A DNA stretch of 64,000 nucleotides from Casuarina equisetifolia. Lineage: Eukaryota; Streptophyta; Magnoliopsida; Fagales; Casuarinaceae. The position numbers and the translations under genes were made by a program. The stretch is taken from positions 23,511,491 through 23,575,490 of the forward strand of contig CM052361.1 of NCBI GenBank assembly GCA_028551475.1, read 5' to 3'. Within the stretch, counting starts at the first letter, position 1; the number at the start of each line of letters is the position of its first letter. The notes under the pieces were generated by a model, which was not told the origin of the DNA, ran no database searches, and worked only from the letters and a program-made list of their open reading frames with translations. Positions 11,993 through 23,466 of this stretch are shown in pieces.

Positions 11993-14359
11993 CTAATTTG
12001 GCACCCAACAAGTGGAAGCATAGAGAATACGACCCTTCCATCCCTGAAGCATCCAGTTGTTATCTTCATCAAGAACAAAATCCCTGTGGTACCATTCCTT
12101 CATCTTAGATCTTAAAAAGGTCAGGATCTCTCGGTTCAAAGGGAGCTTTTTGAAACCGGCCTTCAGAGTTCGGACCTGCCACTTCTTGTAAGTCTCAGGC
12201 CGCTCAACCCTTGAAAAGCCCTCACATGCTATTACATTCATAGCCGCCTTTCCCAATAACTCTCTCTCACACAACAACCTCTCCTGGCTTTCACGGGGCA
12301 TAGTAATATCAAGTACATCAAAAGATGCCGAGTAGTGAAAAAGTGCCTCACGGAATCGTGTGAGAAAGAAAGGGGCATTGTAGGATCCATTAACAACAGA
12401 ATGGAGAAAAATATCGGGGTTTATCCTCCTGATTAGCTTCAGAACAGCATCTCGTGGACTTGTTTCTTCCACTGTCTCATCTAATAGGTTCTCAAACTGG
12501 TACATACAGTTCACAGCAAGCATCTCATTCTTGTCAATCTTTAGGTCCTCAATTTGGATGGTCTCCCAATTCTGTGATGCTAGAGCATGATACTCAAAAG
12601 GAACATTATGCTGCTCGCAATACTTTGCCAACTGATGACCAGTCTCCTCAAGCCTCTCTGTTGGACGAAATCCAGCTTGCGGATGCTCTATCCCTGTAAT
12701 ACGCAGTTTTGGGGGTCCTCCTGCTCTTAATGAGAATTTCTTAATCAGAATTGGCCAGTGAAAACCATATCCAATACCAAAGTCGATAATATGAAGACTT
12801 GTTGCTTTCTCTGCTAATTTACATATCATTTTGCCTGCAAAGAAAAGTGAGATCTTTTTGAAGGGGGTGGATGAAAGATGAACTGTGTATGCTTTTAACA
12901 TTTCAAAAGCTGAGATCTTCTTGGAGGAGTTGTAAAAAAGTTGATACCCAGTCCCAGGGCCAGCCATGCGAGCCTCAAGGCCATTAGCAAAGAAATGCGC
13001 CAGCCTCTGAGACCCATCACCACAAGGGGACGAGTGTTGCCTAATCTGCTTCAGTAACTCACTTGCTGTTCTATAGTCACCTCCTGAGACAGCTTGAGCA
13101 CAAAGAAGCAAAAGAGCTCTCAAATCAACCGTGTCTATCGTTTCATCCTGTTTTTTAGCACGGCTCTTCCCAGCATTAGCCCCTTGCGGCTGTCTATTTG
13201 GCTGCGAGGACCTGCTTGCTTCTTTCTGCAAGGGTCCAGTGCTTATGTTACCACATAACATAGAAAGATCTCCAGTGGTAAGCAACATCTTATCAAACAT
13301 CTCTGATACATCACTCTCTTCTTCATAAACCGCAGATTGCTTATTGCTCCTCCCTTCTTCTACATCTTCATCTTCCCTCTCATGATTCTTCCTTCCCCTC
13401 GACCCAACCGATGAATTCTCTATCACGCTCTTCTCCCCCACAAATTCCGCCTCGTGATCCTCTCTTCTCAACTCTGGTGATAACATACTAGTCTCCGAAT
13501 TAATAACCAACTGATTACCCTTAGGAAGGAACTTGCTCGCTTCCTCTAACCCTCTCTTAAACTGCAACACAGATTCACTATCAGTAAAAATATTCTGAGC
13601 TAAAACCTCCATGCTGTTACCAACACTGATTACGCTGTCCGACTGCTTGGTCGGAAACTGTGACCCATTCCTGGGCTGAAAACTGGATTGGAAAACATAA
13701 TCACCAGGAACCGCAGCTTGAGGAAAAAAGGATTTGTATTCCCCAAAATCACCTACCCACTGCGGATTAGTACCATTGCTATTGCTGGAACTACTAGTAA
13801 TACTATAATCAACACCACTGCTTCCAGTTAAAACATCATCAGGGCTCCCCGAGCTGTGACTGATATACGTTGGTTCCTCACGGTATAGATTGGGGGAAGG
13901 AGGGTATTTCTGACCGAGAGCATCATAGAACGATTTCTCGGTGGCTTGGAGGCCGAAAGGGTCGTAAAACATGGTGGGCTTGTCCTCTTTGTTCTCTTCC
14001 ATAAGTACATCATGTAGGTACTTGAGAACGGTTTCCGAGAACTCACTGTCGTCCGAGGACGATAGTCCCTCCGGACTCGTAACCACAGACGGTGTGCTCA
14101 AGCTATCGCTAACGGACGGAGCATAGGGCTCCGCCGCGGTGGCTACAGCTATCGACGGATCGAAATCAGTGCCACCCAGGTCAGGTGAAAGCCATGAACT
14201 TTCAAGGAAGTGAAGGTCCGGGGAGGGCACATTCAGTTTGTAATCGTTTAAAAGATCTGAGTATTGATTGGAATTGGGTGAAATGGTATGGTCATCATCG
14301 ACCAAAACATCTTTTACGAAGTCCGGCAACCCGGCAAACGTAGAATCCGTATGATTCAT
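11993..14359 (-). CDS. GRAS-family transcription regulator, SCL14/SCL33-like, intact (GRAS1)
   Basis: A 788-residue single-exon protein. Residues 1-400 are the acidic, Ser-rich, variable N-terminus of the SCL9/14/33 subfamily, with the conserved DSEFSETVLKYLHDVLMEEN and EKSFYDALGQKYPPSPN-type blocks near 100-160. A basic KNHERED segment follows. The GRAS domain spans about 410-786: LHRI from 410, LHIID (the VHIID motif) at about 522-526, PFF.TRFREALFH near 663, RVERPE near 717, and a SAW domain ending in CWVPN. Arabidopsis SCL14 binds TGA factors and activates detoxification genes; a similar nuclear coactivator role is inferred from the family. The start is the first Met, aligned with the starts of the four paralogues at 19930, 33644, 37847 and 50870. 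It is the only copy without breaks and so the likely functional member of the array. No miRNA site was identified. Confidence 0.95.
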   Translation of the reverse strand: MNHTDSTFAGLPDFVKDVLVDDDHTISPNSNQYSDLLNDYKLNVPSPDLHFLESSWLSPDLGGTDFDPSIAVATAAEPYAPSVSDSLSTPSVVTSPEGLSSSDDSEFSETVLKYLHDVLMEENKEDKPTMFYDPFGLQATEKSFYDALGQKYPPSPNLYREEPTYISHSSGSPDDVLTGSSGVDYSITSSSSNSNGTNPQWVGDFGEYKSFFPQAAVPGDYVFQSSFQPRNGSQFPTKQSDSVISVGNSMEVLAQNIFTDSESVLQFKRGLEEASKFLPKGNQLVINSETSMLSPELRREDHEAEFVGEKSVIENSSVGSRGRKNHEREDEDVEEGRSNKQSAVYEEESDVSEMFDKMLLTTGDLSMLCGNISTGPLQKEASRSSQPNRQPQGANAGKSRAKKQDETIDTVDLRALLLLCAQAVSGGDYRTASELLKQIRQHSSPCGDGSQRLAHFFANGLEARMAGPGTGYQLFYNSSKKISAFEMLKAYTVHLSSTPFKKISLFFAGKMICKLAEKATSLHIIDFGIGYGFHWPILIKKFSLRAGGPPKLRITGIEHPQAGFRPTERLEETGHQLAKYCEQHNVPFEYHALASQNWETIQIEDLKIDKNEMLAVNCMYQFENLLDETVEETSPRDAVLKLIRRINPDIFLHSVVNGSYNAPFFLTRFREALFHYSASFDVLDITMPRESQERLLCERELLGKAAMNVIACEGFSRVERPETYKKWQVRTLKAGFKKLPLNREILTFLRSKMKEWYHRDFVLDEDNNWMLQGWKGRILYASTCWVPN

Positions 14360-14600
14360 AGTTCCAACTTACAAGCCGAATCACAAACAAATTGAATATG
14401 GAACTGCCCCAACTAGATCAAACACTAACATACATCTATCACACACATATGAATAAGAGAAGAAAGGAAACGGAAAAGAAGAGGTTTGAGGTTAAAGAAC
14501 CTCAGATATCCATCGGTTTCTTCCCGAGAAGCAACATATGCTTACATGACAAGGAGCAGAGAGTCCTCAGACACAGAACGGCAGGAAGGAGCTGAAACCA
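14360..14600 (-). promoter_or_regulatory. conserved 5' leader of GRAS1
   Basis: This stretch is recognisably conserved upstream of GRAS2 (19931-20180), GRAS3 (33645-33870), GRAS4 (37848-38060) and GRAS5 (50871-51040). It includes a CTCAGATATCCATCGG-like block and an AGCAGAGAG...CTCAGAC block. Genes of this subfamily often have an intron in the 5' UTR. On the - strand a GAG^GTTCTTTAAC donor-like site (near 14503) and a GGGGCAG^TTCC acceptor-like site (near 14404) are possible, but the donor is weak. The leader and intron assignment is inference. Confidence 0.4.
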
Positions 14601-15500
14601 GATGAGATGACTTCAGGGGAAGACTCAAATCTGGGAAGGCAACTCTCATATAATTTACCTAATGTTGCAGAAAAATCTTAATTATTCTCCTTAAAATAAA
14701 TAAATAAAGTAATCTGGACTAGATGAGCATCAAATAAAATATGCTTAGCTACAGTAAAATTGACAAATAAATACAGGAACCATTCAAATGTTAAGAATCA
14801 TAGACTATGTTGATCCGAAAAGCTTTTGAAGTTTCAAAGAACACTGGTGTGAAGAGCAGGTCAAAGTGGGAGTGGCTCCCACATACCCTTGACAGGGACA
14901 TGTCTTTCCAGATTCGAACCCCTTCTTGGTTAGTCCGTTGGTATAATTTAGCATGGATTGACTCGTCAACGGGACTCAACTTCTCCCATGTTGTATTGAA
15001 TCATTGTCCTGAGTCCAGAACAATGGAGAATGATAGTATGCAAATTCGGAGGACTTGACTTTTCTTAAGCTAACTGTGTGCTTGTCTGGTTTCAGCAGTA
15101 CCCAATTGGAAAAGATCCTTTCTTCCAACAACTAAGGGGATTCCCAGATAGAGAAACAACAATGGCTGAAAACGTCGTTGATAACAACGTTGGAGGATGG
15201 GAGAGTGGCTTTTGAGGCCCCTTCGTAATGGCAAAACCACCACTTCTATTCTGCGTGCTATTTTTGTCGTCTTCCCATGATTTCTTTTGTGTTTTCCTCG
15301 GAGATCGATCTTTCCCTGGCTTTTTTATGACCAGTCTACGATGCCGGCGTCCATCCTAACCACATGCCAAGGATCTTTCGAGAGGAGAAAGGATTTGAGA
15401 GCACTATGTGGGCGCAGATTGTCAAAGCATTTACCTGGGCCACTACCTGGTCGGAATATCTGACCCCACCGTTGACCCTGGCAAGCACCGGTTCCACGAG
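14600..15500. repeat. GRAS1 upstream flank, related to the flanks of GRAS4 and GRAS5
   Basis: There is no gene. 14780-15030 resembles 38210-38490 and 51190-51360: all share a CCATT..A.TGTTAAGAATCA block, a TTCTTGGTT.GTCCGTT block and a TTGACTCGTCAAC..ACTCAAC block. The homology shows the duplicated unit includes about 1 kb of 5' flank. Confidence 0.6.
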
Positions 15501-17585
15501 TTAGCTTGGGAGCCAGGGCGTTCATTATTTCTGATCAATTCTTGAGGAGCAAGTCTACTTCGGTCAAACCAAACGGCTTCTTTGTAACGACGCATTTGTT
15601 GTCTTTTTTTCTCTTTTTTGAGTGGAATGAGCACTGCCTGTGAATGTGGTAGGTCCAAGGGAAGAAATGAAAGAAGGAAGATGCTAAGCATGTTCCTTGC
15701 TACTAATCTTTTCAATAAACAAAGAACATTCATAAAGTTAGCATAAACGAAGTGAAAATACATACTAGTGGCATCAAAAAGTGGATGAGAAAGTACTGTA
15801 GAAGACCCATGGCAAGGCCAAGATGTCTTCTAGTGCTAAAGTGAACATGTGCTTTAAAATCATCATCATTTGCTCTTTTAGTGCTCTCGCGTGGATCGAT
15901 TGTGGATTGGGAAGAGAATTTTCTTTCTATGAATGTGCACCTCAATTGTGCAAAATTGATGATTACACACTTAGCAATAACTAGTAAAAGACAAAAATTA
16001 TTAAAAAATAATTGTTTATAAAAGTTAACTCAAAACTAGGAAGATTAATTTTTTTAATATAAATTTTTTTTCACTAAGATCTAATCAATTTGAAAAATTT
16101 TTCACACAAACTCTTATAATCAATTTGGATTATTATCTTTTAAACTTAAGTTTTGATATTATATTAAAAATTTATTTATAAAATAAATTATATATTTTAT
16201 TTTAATAATTTTACAGATAAGATTTACATAATATAAAATCTTTACCACATCGTGGTGCTAACCAACTTTCAACCCAGCATGTTAATCATCCATTGAAGAC
16301 GTAGTACAATAATTTTGTAGCACTTATGAGACGAAAGAAAAACACATCTAGAAGAGGACATGAGGTAACTGACAAAGCTAGTACGTCGTTGCTCATGGGC
16401 GGGCATTGGAGCTTCCGACGGCCTTATTCAACCACCAAAAATAAAATAATTCAATTTTTTAACTGCAAATCCAAGCAAACCCCTCCCCACTTGCCCAGAA
16501 AATTATTAAAAACTCAAAATCTCAATTCAGTCCTAGAAAATATAAATATATATATATATGTACCCAAGAACTCTAACTTACATGCTAATTCATTAATTAA
16601 TAAAATATAGCGTTGATAGCCCCTGGAAAATATAACTATATATAATTGCCTTTCAAAAGATGATATGACGCCTTTGACGTTTTTTAATACTCATTGTTGT
16701 TCGTCCAAGTTTTTTTTCTTTTGTCCAATTCCACATGTTCATGATTTCTTTAATCTTTCTTCTTCTTTTTATTTATTTTTTATTTTTTTGTGAGCAGAAG
16801 AAAATTCAATATTTGATAAACTATCTTTTTTTGAACTAATTCTAATTTTCGTCCTCTCGGTTAATGATGTCGAATTGTGTTATTTTATTGAAATTAAAAA
16901 AAGAATTAAATGTTATAGTTGTCAACGTGCTGTTGAAATTCCCCATAAAGATCATAATCTCATTAATAGGACATTATAAAACTTGTTAACGTTAGATTGT
17001 CTATAAATAAAATGAAAGCAATAAAATTTTGTTTGTGGTTTTGGATTCTTTTCACATGTTATATTGACCATTGATGTATTATTTTCATTTTTTTTGTTAT
17101 TCATGTAATTTTCTGGATATTTGTAGAGATAAAAATTCACTTATTTATTCAGTTCTTTATCAAAACAAAAAAAATTGCGTAACTTGTACCGAGACTTTCA
17201 TGTTCATTTAAAATAACAACAAGGGTTGCTTTGTTTGTACCAAATAGATCAATTTAATACTGACATAATGATATCCTTGTTTTGTGGGGGGGGGGGGGGG
17301 GGGGGGGGGGGGTGTGGGTTGTGGGTGGAACGGGATTCCTGATGGGGGGACCGCATCATGGGTTTGAAAAGGGCGCAGACAAAGATATATTTAACATCAA
17401 CAACATAATGGGGATTCATACCAAATTTTGAGATTTCTAACAATGGAGGAAAGAGAGATCACGAGAACACAACCCTAGCACCCTACTTACCTAAGTCTTC
17501 ATTACAATTAATATACTTGTATTAACTAAAACCTCCATCATTGTGAAGAAACAAAGAAATATCCTAGAACATCCTGTACAGGGAC
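15500..17585. repeat. GRAS2 3' flank, segmental duplicate of 28450-30552
   Basis: No gene is visible. Matching landmarks in the same order include GGAGCAAGTCT..TTC.GTCAAACC (15547 / 28500), GGGAAGAGAATTTT (15909 / 28599), the AACCAACTTTCAACCC.. block (16260 / 28872), TTCGTCCAA.TTTTTT (16699 / 29286) and GACTTTCATGTTCATTTA (17193 / 29690). The block is AT-rich intergenic DNA carried along with the GRAS2/GRAS3 duplication. Confidence 0.75.
17286..17312 (+). repeat. 27-nt guanine homopolymer
   Basis: An uninterrupted run of 27 G, followed by TGTGGGTTGTGGGTGG. It lies about 270 bp beyond the stop of GRAS2. The corresponding place in the GRAS3 duplicate (near 29770) has no G run. The exact length may vary between individuals or be affected by sequencing or assembly. 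Confidence 0.9.
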
Positions 17586-19930
17586 CTAACTCGGCACCCA
17601 ACAAGAGCAAGCAAAGAGAATACGGCCCCTCCATCCCTGCAGCATCCAATGGTTGTCTTCATCGATAAAAAAAATCCCTGTGGTACCATTCCTTCAGCTT
17701 AGACCTGAACATGGTCAGTAGCTCCAGGACCAGTGGAAGCGGATTGAAACCAGCCCTCACACTCCGGACATGCCAATGCTTGTATGTCTCCGGCCTCTCA
17801 ATCCTCTCTAAGCCCTCATATGCTATAACATTCATAACCTCCCTCCCGTAAAACTCTCTCTCATACATCAACCTCTCCATGTTGTTACGTGGTAAAGTAG
17901 CTTCCAATATGTTATAGAACGCAGAGAAGTGGAAAAGTGCCTCTCGGAACCGCGTGACAAAGAAGAGGGCATCATGGGCTCCATTAAGAAGACCTGTGAC
18001 AAAGATATCAGGATTGATGCTCCTGATTAATTCAAAACTCCGTCTCGTGGACTTGTCTTTTCTACTGTTTCACCTAGTAGGTTCTTGAACCGGTTAAAAC
18101 AATTCACAGCAAGAACCTCATACCTATCAAGCTTCAAGTCTTCAATTTGGATGGTCTCCCAATTCTTTGATACTAGAGAATGGAACTCAAAAGGAACATT
18201 AAATTGCTCGCAATACCTAGTTAACTGGCGACCCTTTTCTTCCATTCTCTCTGTCGGACGTAATCCAGGTTGTGGAAATTCTATCCCTGTAATACGTAGT
18301 TTTGGAGGTCCTCCAGCTCTTTCATAGAGTTTCTTGATCAAAATTGGCCAATGAAAACCATATTGGATACCGAAGTCTAAAATATGAAGGCTTGTTGCTC
18401 TCCCTACTACTTTATATATCATTTGGTTAGCAAAACATGGAGAGAATCTCCAGAAAGGCAAGATTGAAAGATGAGCTGTATGAGCTTTCAATACTTGAAA
18501 AGCTGAGACCCTATTGGAAAATAAGAAACAAAAATAAGTTTGAGGGCTTGTCCTAGTGCCAGCCATGCGAGCCCCAAGGGCATTAGCAAAGTAATGGGCC
18601 AACCTCTGAGACCCATCACCACAAGGGGAAGAGTGTTGCCTAGCTTGTGCACATAAAATCAAAAGATTCCTCAAATCAACTGTATCCTTCTTTTTACCCT
18701 GTCTCTTAGTACGATTCTTCCGACTACCAGCACCTTGCGGCTGCCCACTTGGATGGGAGGCCCAGCTTGTTTCATTCAAGGGTTCATTGTTATCGTCATC
18801 GCATAGCAGAGAAAGAGCTTCAGTAGAAAGCAACACCTTATCAAACATCTCTGATAATTTATTGTCTTGACATAAACCGCAGACTGCTTATTGTTCCTTC
18901 CTTCTTCTACATCAATATCTACATCTACATCTACATCTACATCTACAGCCACATCTTGCCTCTTCTGATTCTTCCTTCCCCTGAACCCATTTGTTGAATT
19001 CGCTCTCACACCCTCGTCCTCAATGAGTTCCACCTTCTGATCCTTTTCTTTCCACTCAGGTGGTAACATGCTAGTCCCCAACTCCATAACTAATTGATTA
19101 TCCATAGGAAGGAACTTACTAGCTTCCTCTAACCCTGTTCCAAATTGCAGCACAGATTCACTATCGGTAAAAAATTTCCGAGACAAAAGCTCCTTGCCAT
19201 CACATACGTTGGTCACGCTGTTCAACTGTGTGACCTGGAACTGCAATCCACTACTGGGCTGCGAGTTTGGCTGGTACACATAGTCGCGAGGGAACGCAGC
19301 TTGTGAAGAAGAGGGCCTGCATGCCCAAACGTCATCTATCCACTGTGGATCAGTACCATTGCTAGTGCTGGAACTACGACTAATGCGATAATCACCGCCC
19401 CTGCTTCCGGAGTAAACATCATAAGCGCTTCCCGAACAGTGACTGAGATAAGGTGGTTCTTCTCGGTACGGATTTGGGGAAGGAGGGTATTTCTGACCTA
19501 GAGCGTCATAGAACGATTTCTCGGTGACTCCGAGACCCAAAGGGTCGTATAATATGCTAGCCTTGTTCTCAACGTTCTCTTCCATAAGCATCTCGCTTAT
19601 GTACTTGAGAACCGTTTCCGAGAACTCAATGTCGTCAGAGGACGATACTCCCTCCGGAATCGTACCCCGAGATGGCTCTGAGCTATCACCGGCAAACTGA
19701 GCATATGGCTCTGCCGCTGGGGCCAAAGCTGTTGGTGGAGCGAAATCGGCGTGGCCCGGGTCAGGTGAAAGCCATGAACACTCAAGGAAGTTAAGGTTTG
19801 AGGTGGGCAAGTTGAATCTGTAATTGTATGAAAGTGGTCGGTATTGATCGGAGTTCGGTGAAATGTTATGGTCATCTTCGACCACAACATCTTTTACGAA
19901 ATCCGGCCACCCAACAGAAGTAGGATCCAT
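17586..19930 (-). pseudogene. GRAS-family SCL14-like pseudogene (GRAS2)
   Basis: The start (ATG ending at 19930) and the final CWVPS stop at 17586 align with GRAS1, so the locus is full length. It has three small frame breaks. One base is missing near 18867, before the MFDK block, relative to GRAS3. One base is missing near 18030, between the RDGVL and NPDIF regions. One base is gained near 17666-17674 in an A-run, before the SAW domain. It also lacks 48 bp in frame (about 18640) that in GRAS3 and GRAS1 encode the GDYRTA segment of LHRI. LHILD (VHIID) and the RIERPE block survive in different frames. A truncated N-terminal protein of about 383 residues could still be made, but it would lack the GRAS domain. 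Confidence 0.92.
18912..18955 (-). repeat. coding hexanucleotide repeat (Asp-Val) in GRAS2
   Basis: Repeated ATCTAC units on the + strand encode an Asp-Val run on the - strand, at the place where GRAS1, 3, 4 and 5 have a single EDVEEG or DVDVEEG. It is a local expansion by slippage. Confidence 0.85.
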
Positions 19931-21010
19931 AGAATTTATAGTACCAAACAAAGAAGCCGACCCCCGGAGACTAAAGAAAGTTTGAACAACGTAAACCAAA
20001 TGAAACAGAAAGATATATTTCTATAACACATATCTGAATAAAGCTGACGGGAAAATGGAAAACAAAAGATAAGGGGTAGAGTTCAAGAATCTCGTACATT
20101 CACTTGTTTGTCGGAAAGCTTTCCGGGACAAGTTGCAGATATCTCTCGGATGTGTAAGAGAAAGATTGGGACTGAAGCTGAAGAAAAACTAGGAGGGGCA
20201 CTCAACTCTGCCCGATTCAATCTTGTCTTCGTTAGGCTGCTTGTGTTACTTGAAGGCAATTCTGGAGTGGTTATCGGTCCTTCAATTAAAAAGAAAAAGT
20301 CTCGAGATCTGATATTCATAATTTTTTCAATGAACTCGCAGGAAACCTTAACGGGCATACGTCGAACTATATTGAAAATAAAAAAATAAAAAAATAAAAA
20401 AGAGAGAAAAAAAAAAGAACCAAATTACGTTGATCCTAATAAAGTATTGGACGATTAGAAAGTTCAAACACTTCCACCGACGGACAGTGACTCAAATTCC
20501 GGTCAGGTTCTCATTTCAGTGATTGGATACTATATTACAACGCTGGATTCAGTTATTGGTTGTCTGAAGTACGAAACAATTCTAAATGTTTAGTGGAAGG
20601 ACTGTACACTTTGTTTATTCTGTGATGCCCAAACCTAATTTTTTCTTCTAATGACGAACAAAGTTACCTCGTCATCGAGATTGGTGGACGCGGAAGCTGC
20701 ATACGAGGCCCATCAATATGAATTCCACTGCTAAAGCGAGCGTGCTCTTTTTCCGCCATTCTCGTGAATTCTCGTGTTTCCAAGTTAGAAAACACCTAAA
20801 ACTTTCAGTATGAGCTACTTAGGTTCTTCTTAAAGATTAAAAAGTATCTAAAACTTTTAACATTGGACATGATGGGCTTAAGTGGGTGACGAAGTCCGCC
20901 CTTGCTGCACAAGCTCCAACGTTCTTCTTTTGTTTCATGTGTGTGCGAGGTTTCGTTGAGTAGTGTAGTATTGTTATGACAAACTACTATCCACGTAAAA
21001 ATTCCATTCA
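19931..21010. repeat. GRAS2 5' flank, segmental duplicate of 33645-34690
   Basis: Shared landmarks in the same order include AGCTTTCCGGGACAAG (20117 / 33821), GGGCACTCAACTCTG (20197 / 33900), TTACAACGCTGGATTC-like (20534 / 34214), TTCTGTGATG.CCAAACC (20617 / 34297) and ACATTGGACATGATGGGCTT (20861 / 34556). There is no gene. It includes the conserved GRAS leader. Confidence 0.8.
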
Positions 21011-22700
21011 CATGAATAGTTTCTCAGTAAAATGATCGGTATAAATTAAATTCGAGATATTTAAAAAAGTAAGACATGACAATTAAAAAAATTAGACAAA
21101 CTCAGAGATTTATATGGTTCGACGTAATTCAAGCCTATATCCATAATGGAACTAGAGGAATAATTTTACTATTACAACTTTACCATTTTTATTTAGATCA
21201 TTGGCTTCTTCTATGGGACAATTTTCTTAGCGTCCCAACTTTCATCTAAGCATGCCAAGATCTTTTGACTAATTCAGATAATTGGCAATGAAAGTTTAGT
21301 AACTATATTAGAAAATCTAGTATGCATGTAAGAAAAGTTTTTCCCTAGTTTTATCATAAGCAGATCATAATTATAAACTAATGTCAATCTTAGAGTCTTT
21401 AATCTTTTCACTTCCTTCATGCAAGAATTCTACTTTATCCAAAATATTTTTTGCAATTTTGTAAGTAGAGATTTTGTTGTATTTAGAAGCAATTAAAGAA
21501 TAATATAGCATAACTTTACCATTTTTCTCAATTTCTTTAGACACTTCATCTTACCAAAGTCAATGTGATTTTTTAGGTATTTCTATTTTCTTATTGATAA
21601 TTTTGTAAGACTCTACATTCTATCCCATTATGTACATTTTCATCATGTTTCTCCAATTGTTATAGCTTGTATTATTGAATATAGGTGGTCTATTGAAAGC
21701 TAAGATGATAGCCATACTAGTTGTTATGTGAATCTCACTAATTTCTAACTAAATCTAGTTAGAATAGCTATTACGTAGCTTTGATGCCACTAAACTATAT
21801 AAGTGTTCTACTTTTTGCCGTGGGAAGATTTCTTCCTTCAAAGTTTGATCACCTACTCCATCTCCTAAAAAACAACCATGATTCCTATCATCTAACCTAA
21901 CCCTATGCTAATGCCACAATTTTTTTTGCATGTTGGATAAATCTTTACACATGAGGTAGAATTAAAGAGTAATGTGTAAAGGTAAATGGTCAAAGCATTT
22001 ACTTGAGAATACCACTATTACAATCCACTATCATTATGTCAAAAGGCTAAGCTGTTGGAAACATATATGTTTTGTTATGACAAATCTTGGTTGATTATAG
22101 TATATAAATATTTTTCATATATTGATGTGCAAAACTAAATTATAGGAAGTCAAAAGTGTGTAAATTATAATATCAATCAATGATATTATAAAATAGCCAG
22201 TTTCATACATTCCTATATATTGCAACCTCATACAAGTTCTAAAGGCATATTTTTTATGCAATAAAAAATGGAGAATAAAGAAATATTAGTTGCATAACAA
22301 TTTCCATTAAAGAAAAAATGATGTTGCACTTTATATCATTGCAGGCATAAATTTATCAAGTTCAAGCTTATGTCATGTAGACTAATCTTCTAAATATGTT
22401 CATATCAATGTGAACTTATCCAAGCTTGCGTTTGGTTTGAGCCCGATAAGAGGTCCAACTCATAAAGGTGCTAATACGCACTGTTTCACTAAGCAAGCTG
22501 TCCCCAAATTCATGACTTGATGGTTAGAACCCCTAGCTTCTATCAAAATGAGTGGCCTCTTCTCTTCTCCATAGCTGATCACCTAATGGGAAGATTTGAG
22601 AAGCGATTAAGTGTTAGAACGGCCGATTGTGATGATTAAGAGTTCAAATTGAAGCTTTAATTATAAATTGATAGAAACTCTCAATCTCTTAATGAGAATA
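21011..22700. other. intergenic, no gene recognised
   Basis: AT-rich DNA without a coding sequence. A segment near 21100-21180 (TATGGTTCGACGTAATTCAAGCC-like wording) resembles retrotransposon flank or LTR sequence common in plants, but no protein domain supports this. Confidence 0.35.
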
Positions 22701-22705
22701 GGCTC

Positions 22706-23466
22706 TGTTGGTGTCAGGTTTGACAAAGAACCCTAATCAACTCTTATTGTTTGAATTTGGTATAAAGGCTCTTTTTTATGGTTCAAACATAGTCTTTGCA
22801 TGAACTATTTGTGAAAAATCAAGAGAATGTATTCAAGTCATTCAAGCATTGCGATTTTGAACAACTTTGGTGATATTTAGTGATATTCAGTGTTATTCTT
22901 TAAAGATTATTTCTTTGTGATCATACTCACTTGTATACATTTGTTTATGTATTGATTGAACTCTGATTATTATTTGCACATAAACTCTATTGTAAATCTG
23001 AAACCCTAATTTGTTGAAATTTAGGAGTTTTGTAATTAGAGCTTAAATTGACATTCAATATCTTGAATAAGCTCTTTAATTAGCAATATCCCTCATAAAC
23101 TATTCATCATTTGGGGATTTATTATTGTAACAAGGTTAAGACAACCTCTTATCGTAACCTAAAAATTTGTGATTCCTTTGGGAAGGAATTGGGAGGATTA
23201 GGAGAACGTTTTTTCCTAATAAGTGAGTAAAGTAGACTTCAATTGGTTGAGTTTAAAAGACGAGAGGGTGGACATAGAATTGAGTGGTGAACCACCATGA
23301 TAAACTTCTATGTCTATGCTTGTTGTTCATTATTGTTCTATCTTATTTTTACATGTTCATTTGCTACATTAATGTGAATTTGTCATATTTAAAAAGAAAA
23401 GAAAGTAGATTTATAATTGCATTACCAATTCAACCCCCCTTTATTGGTTGACTATTATACCTAACA
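22706..23466 (+). mobile_element. candidate solo LTR (copia style)
   Basis: It starts TGTTGGTG and ends CCTAACA. A TATA-like GGTATAAAGGC lies near 22758, and the CCAATTCAACCCCCCTTTATTGG stretch near 23425 is of the type often found just before the 3' end of plant copia LTRs. No primer site follows, so it would be a solo LTR. No target-site duplication was found, and this keeps confidence low. Confidence 0.3.

Noticed and set aside
12454..12699. Plus-strand open frames inside GRAS1 and the other GRAS loci
   Set aside because: They are antisense shadows of the GRAS coding sequence. They have no domain and recur at matching places in the paralogues only because the sense strand is conserved.
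11993..14359. Possible miR171 target site in GRAS1
   Set aside because: miR171 acts on the HAM/SCL6 branch of the GRAS family. I saw no matching site, and the protein belongs to the SCL14 branch.
20108..20389. 93-codon plus-strand frame upstream of GRAS2
   Set aside because: It lies in the GRAS leader and flank duplication. The matching frame is not kept in the GRAS3 flank and there is no recognisable domain.
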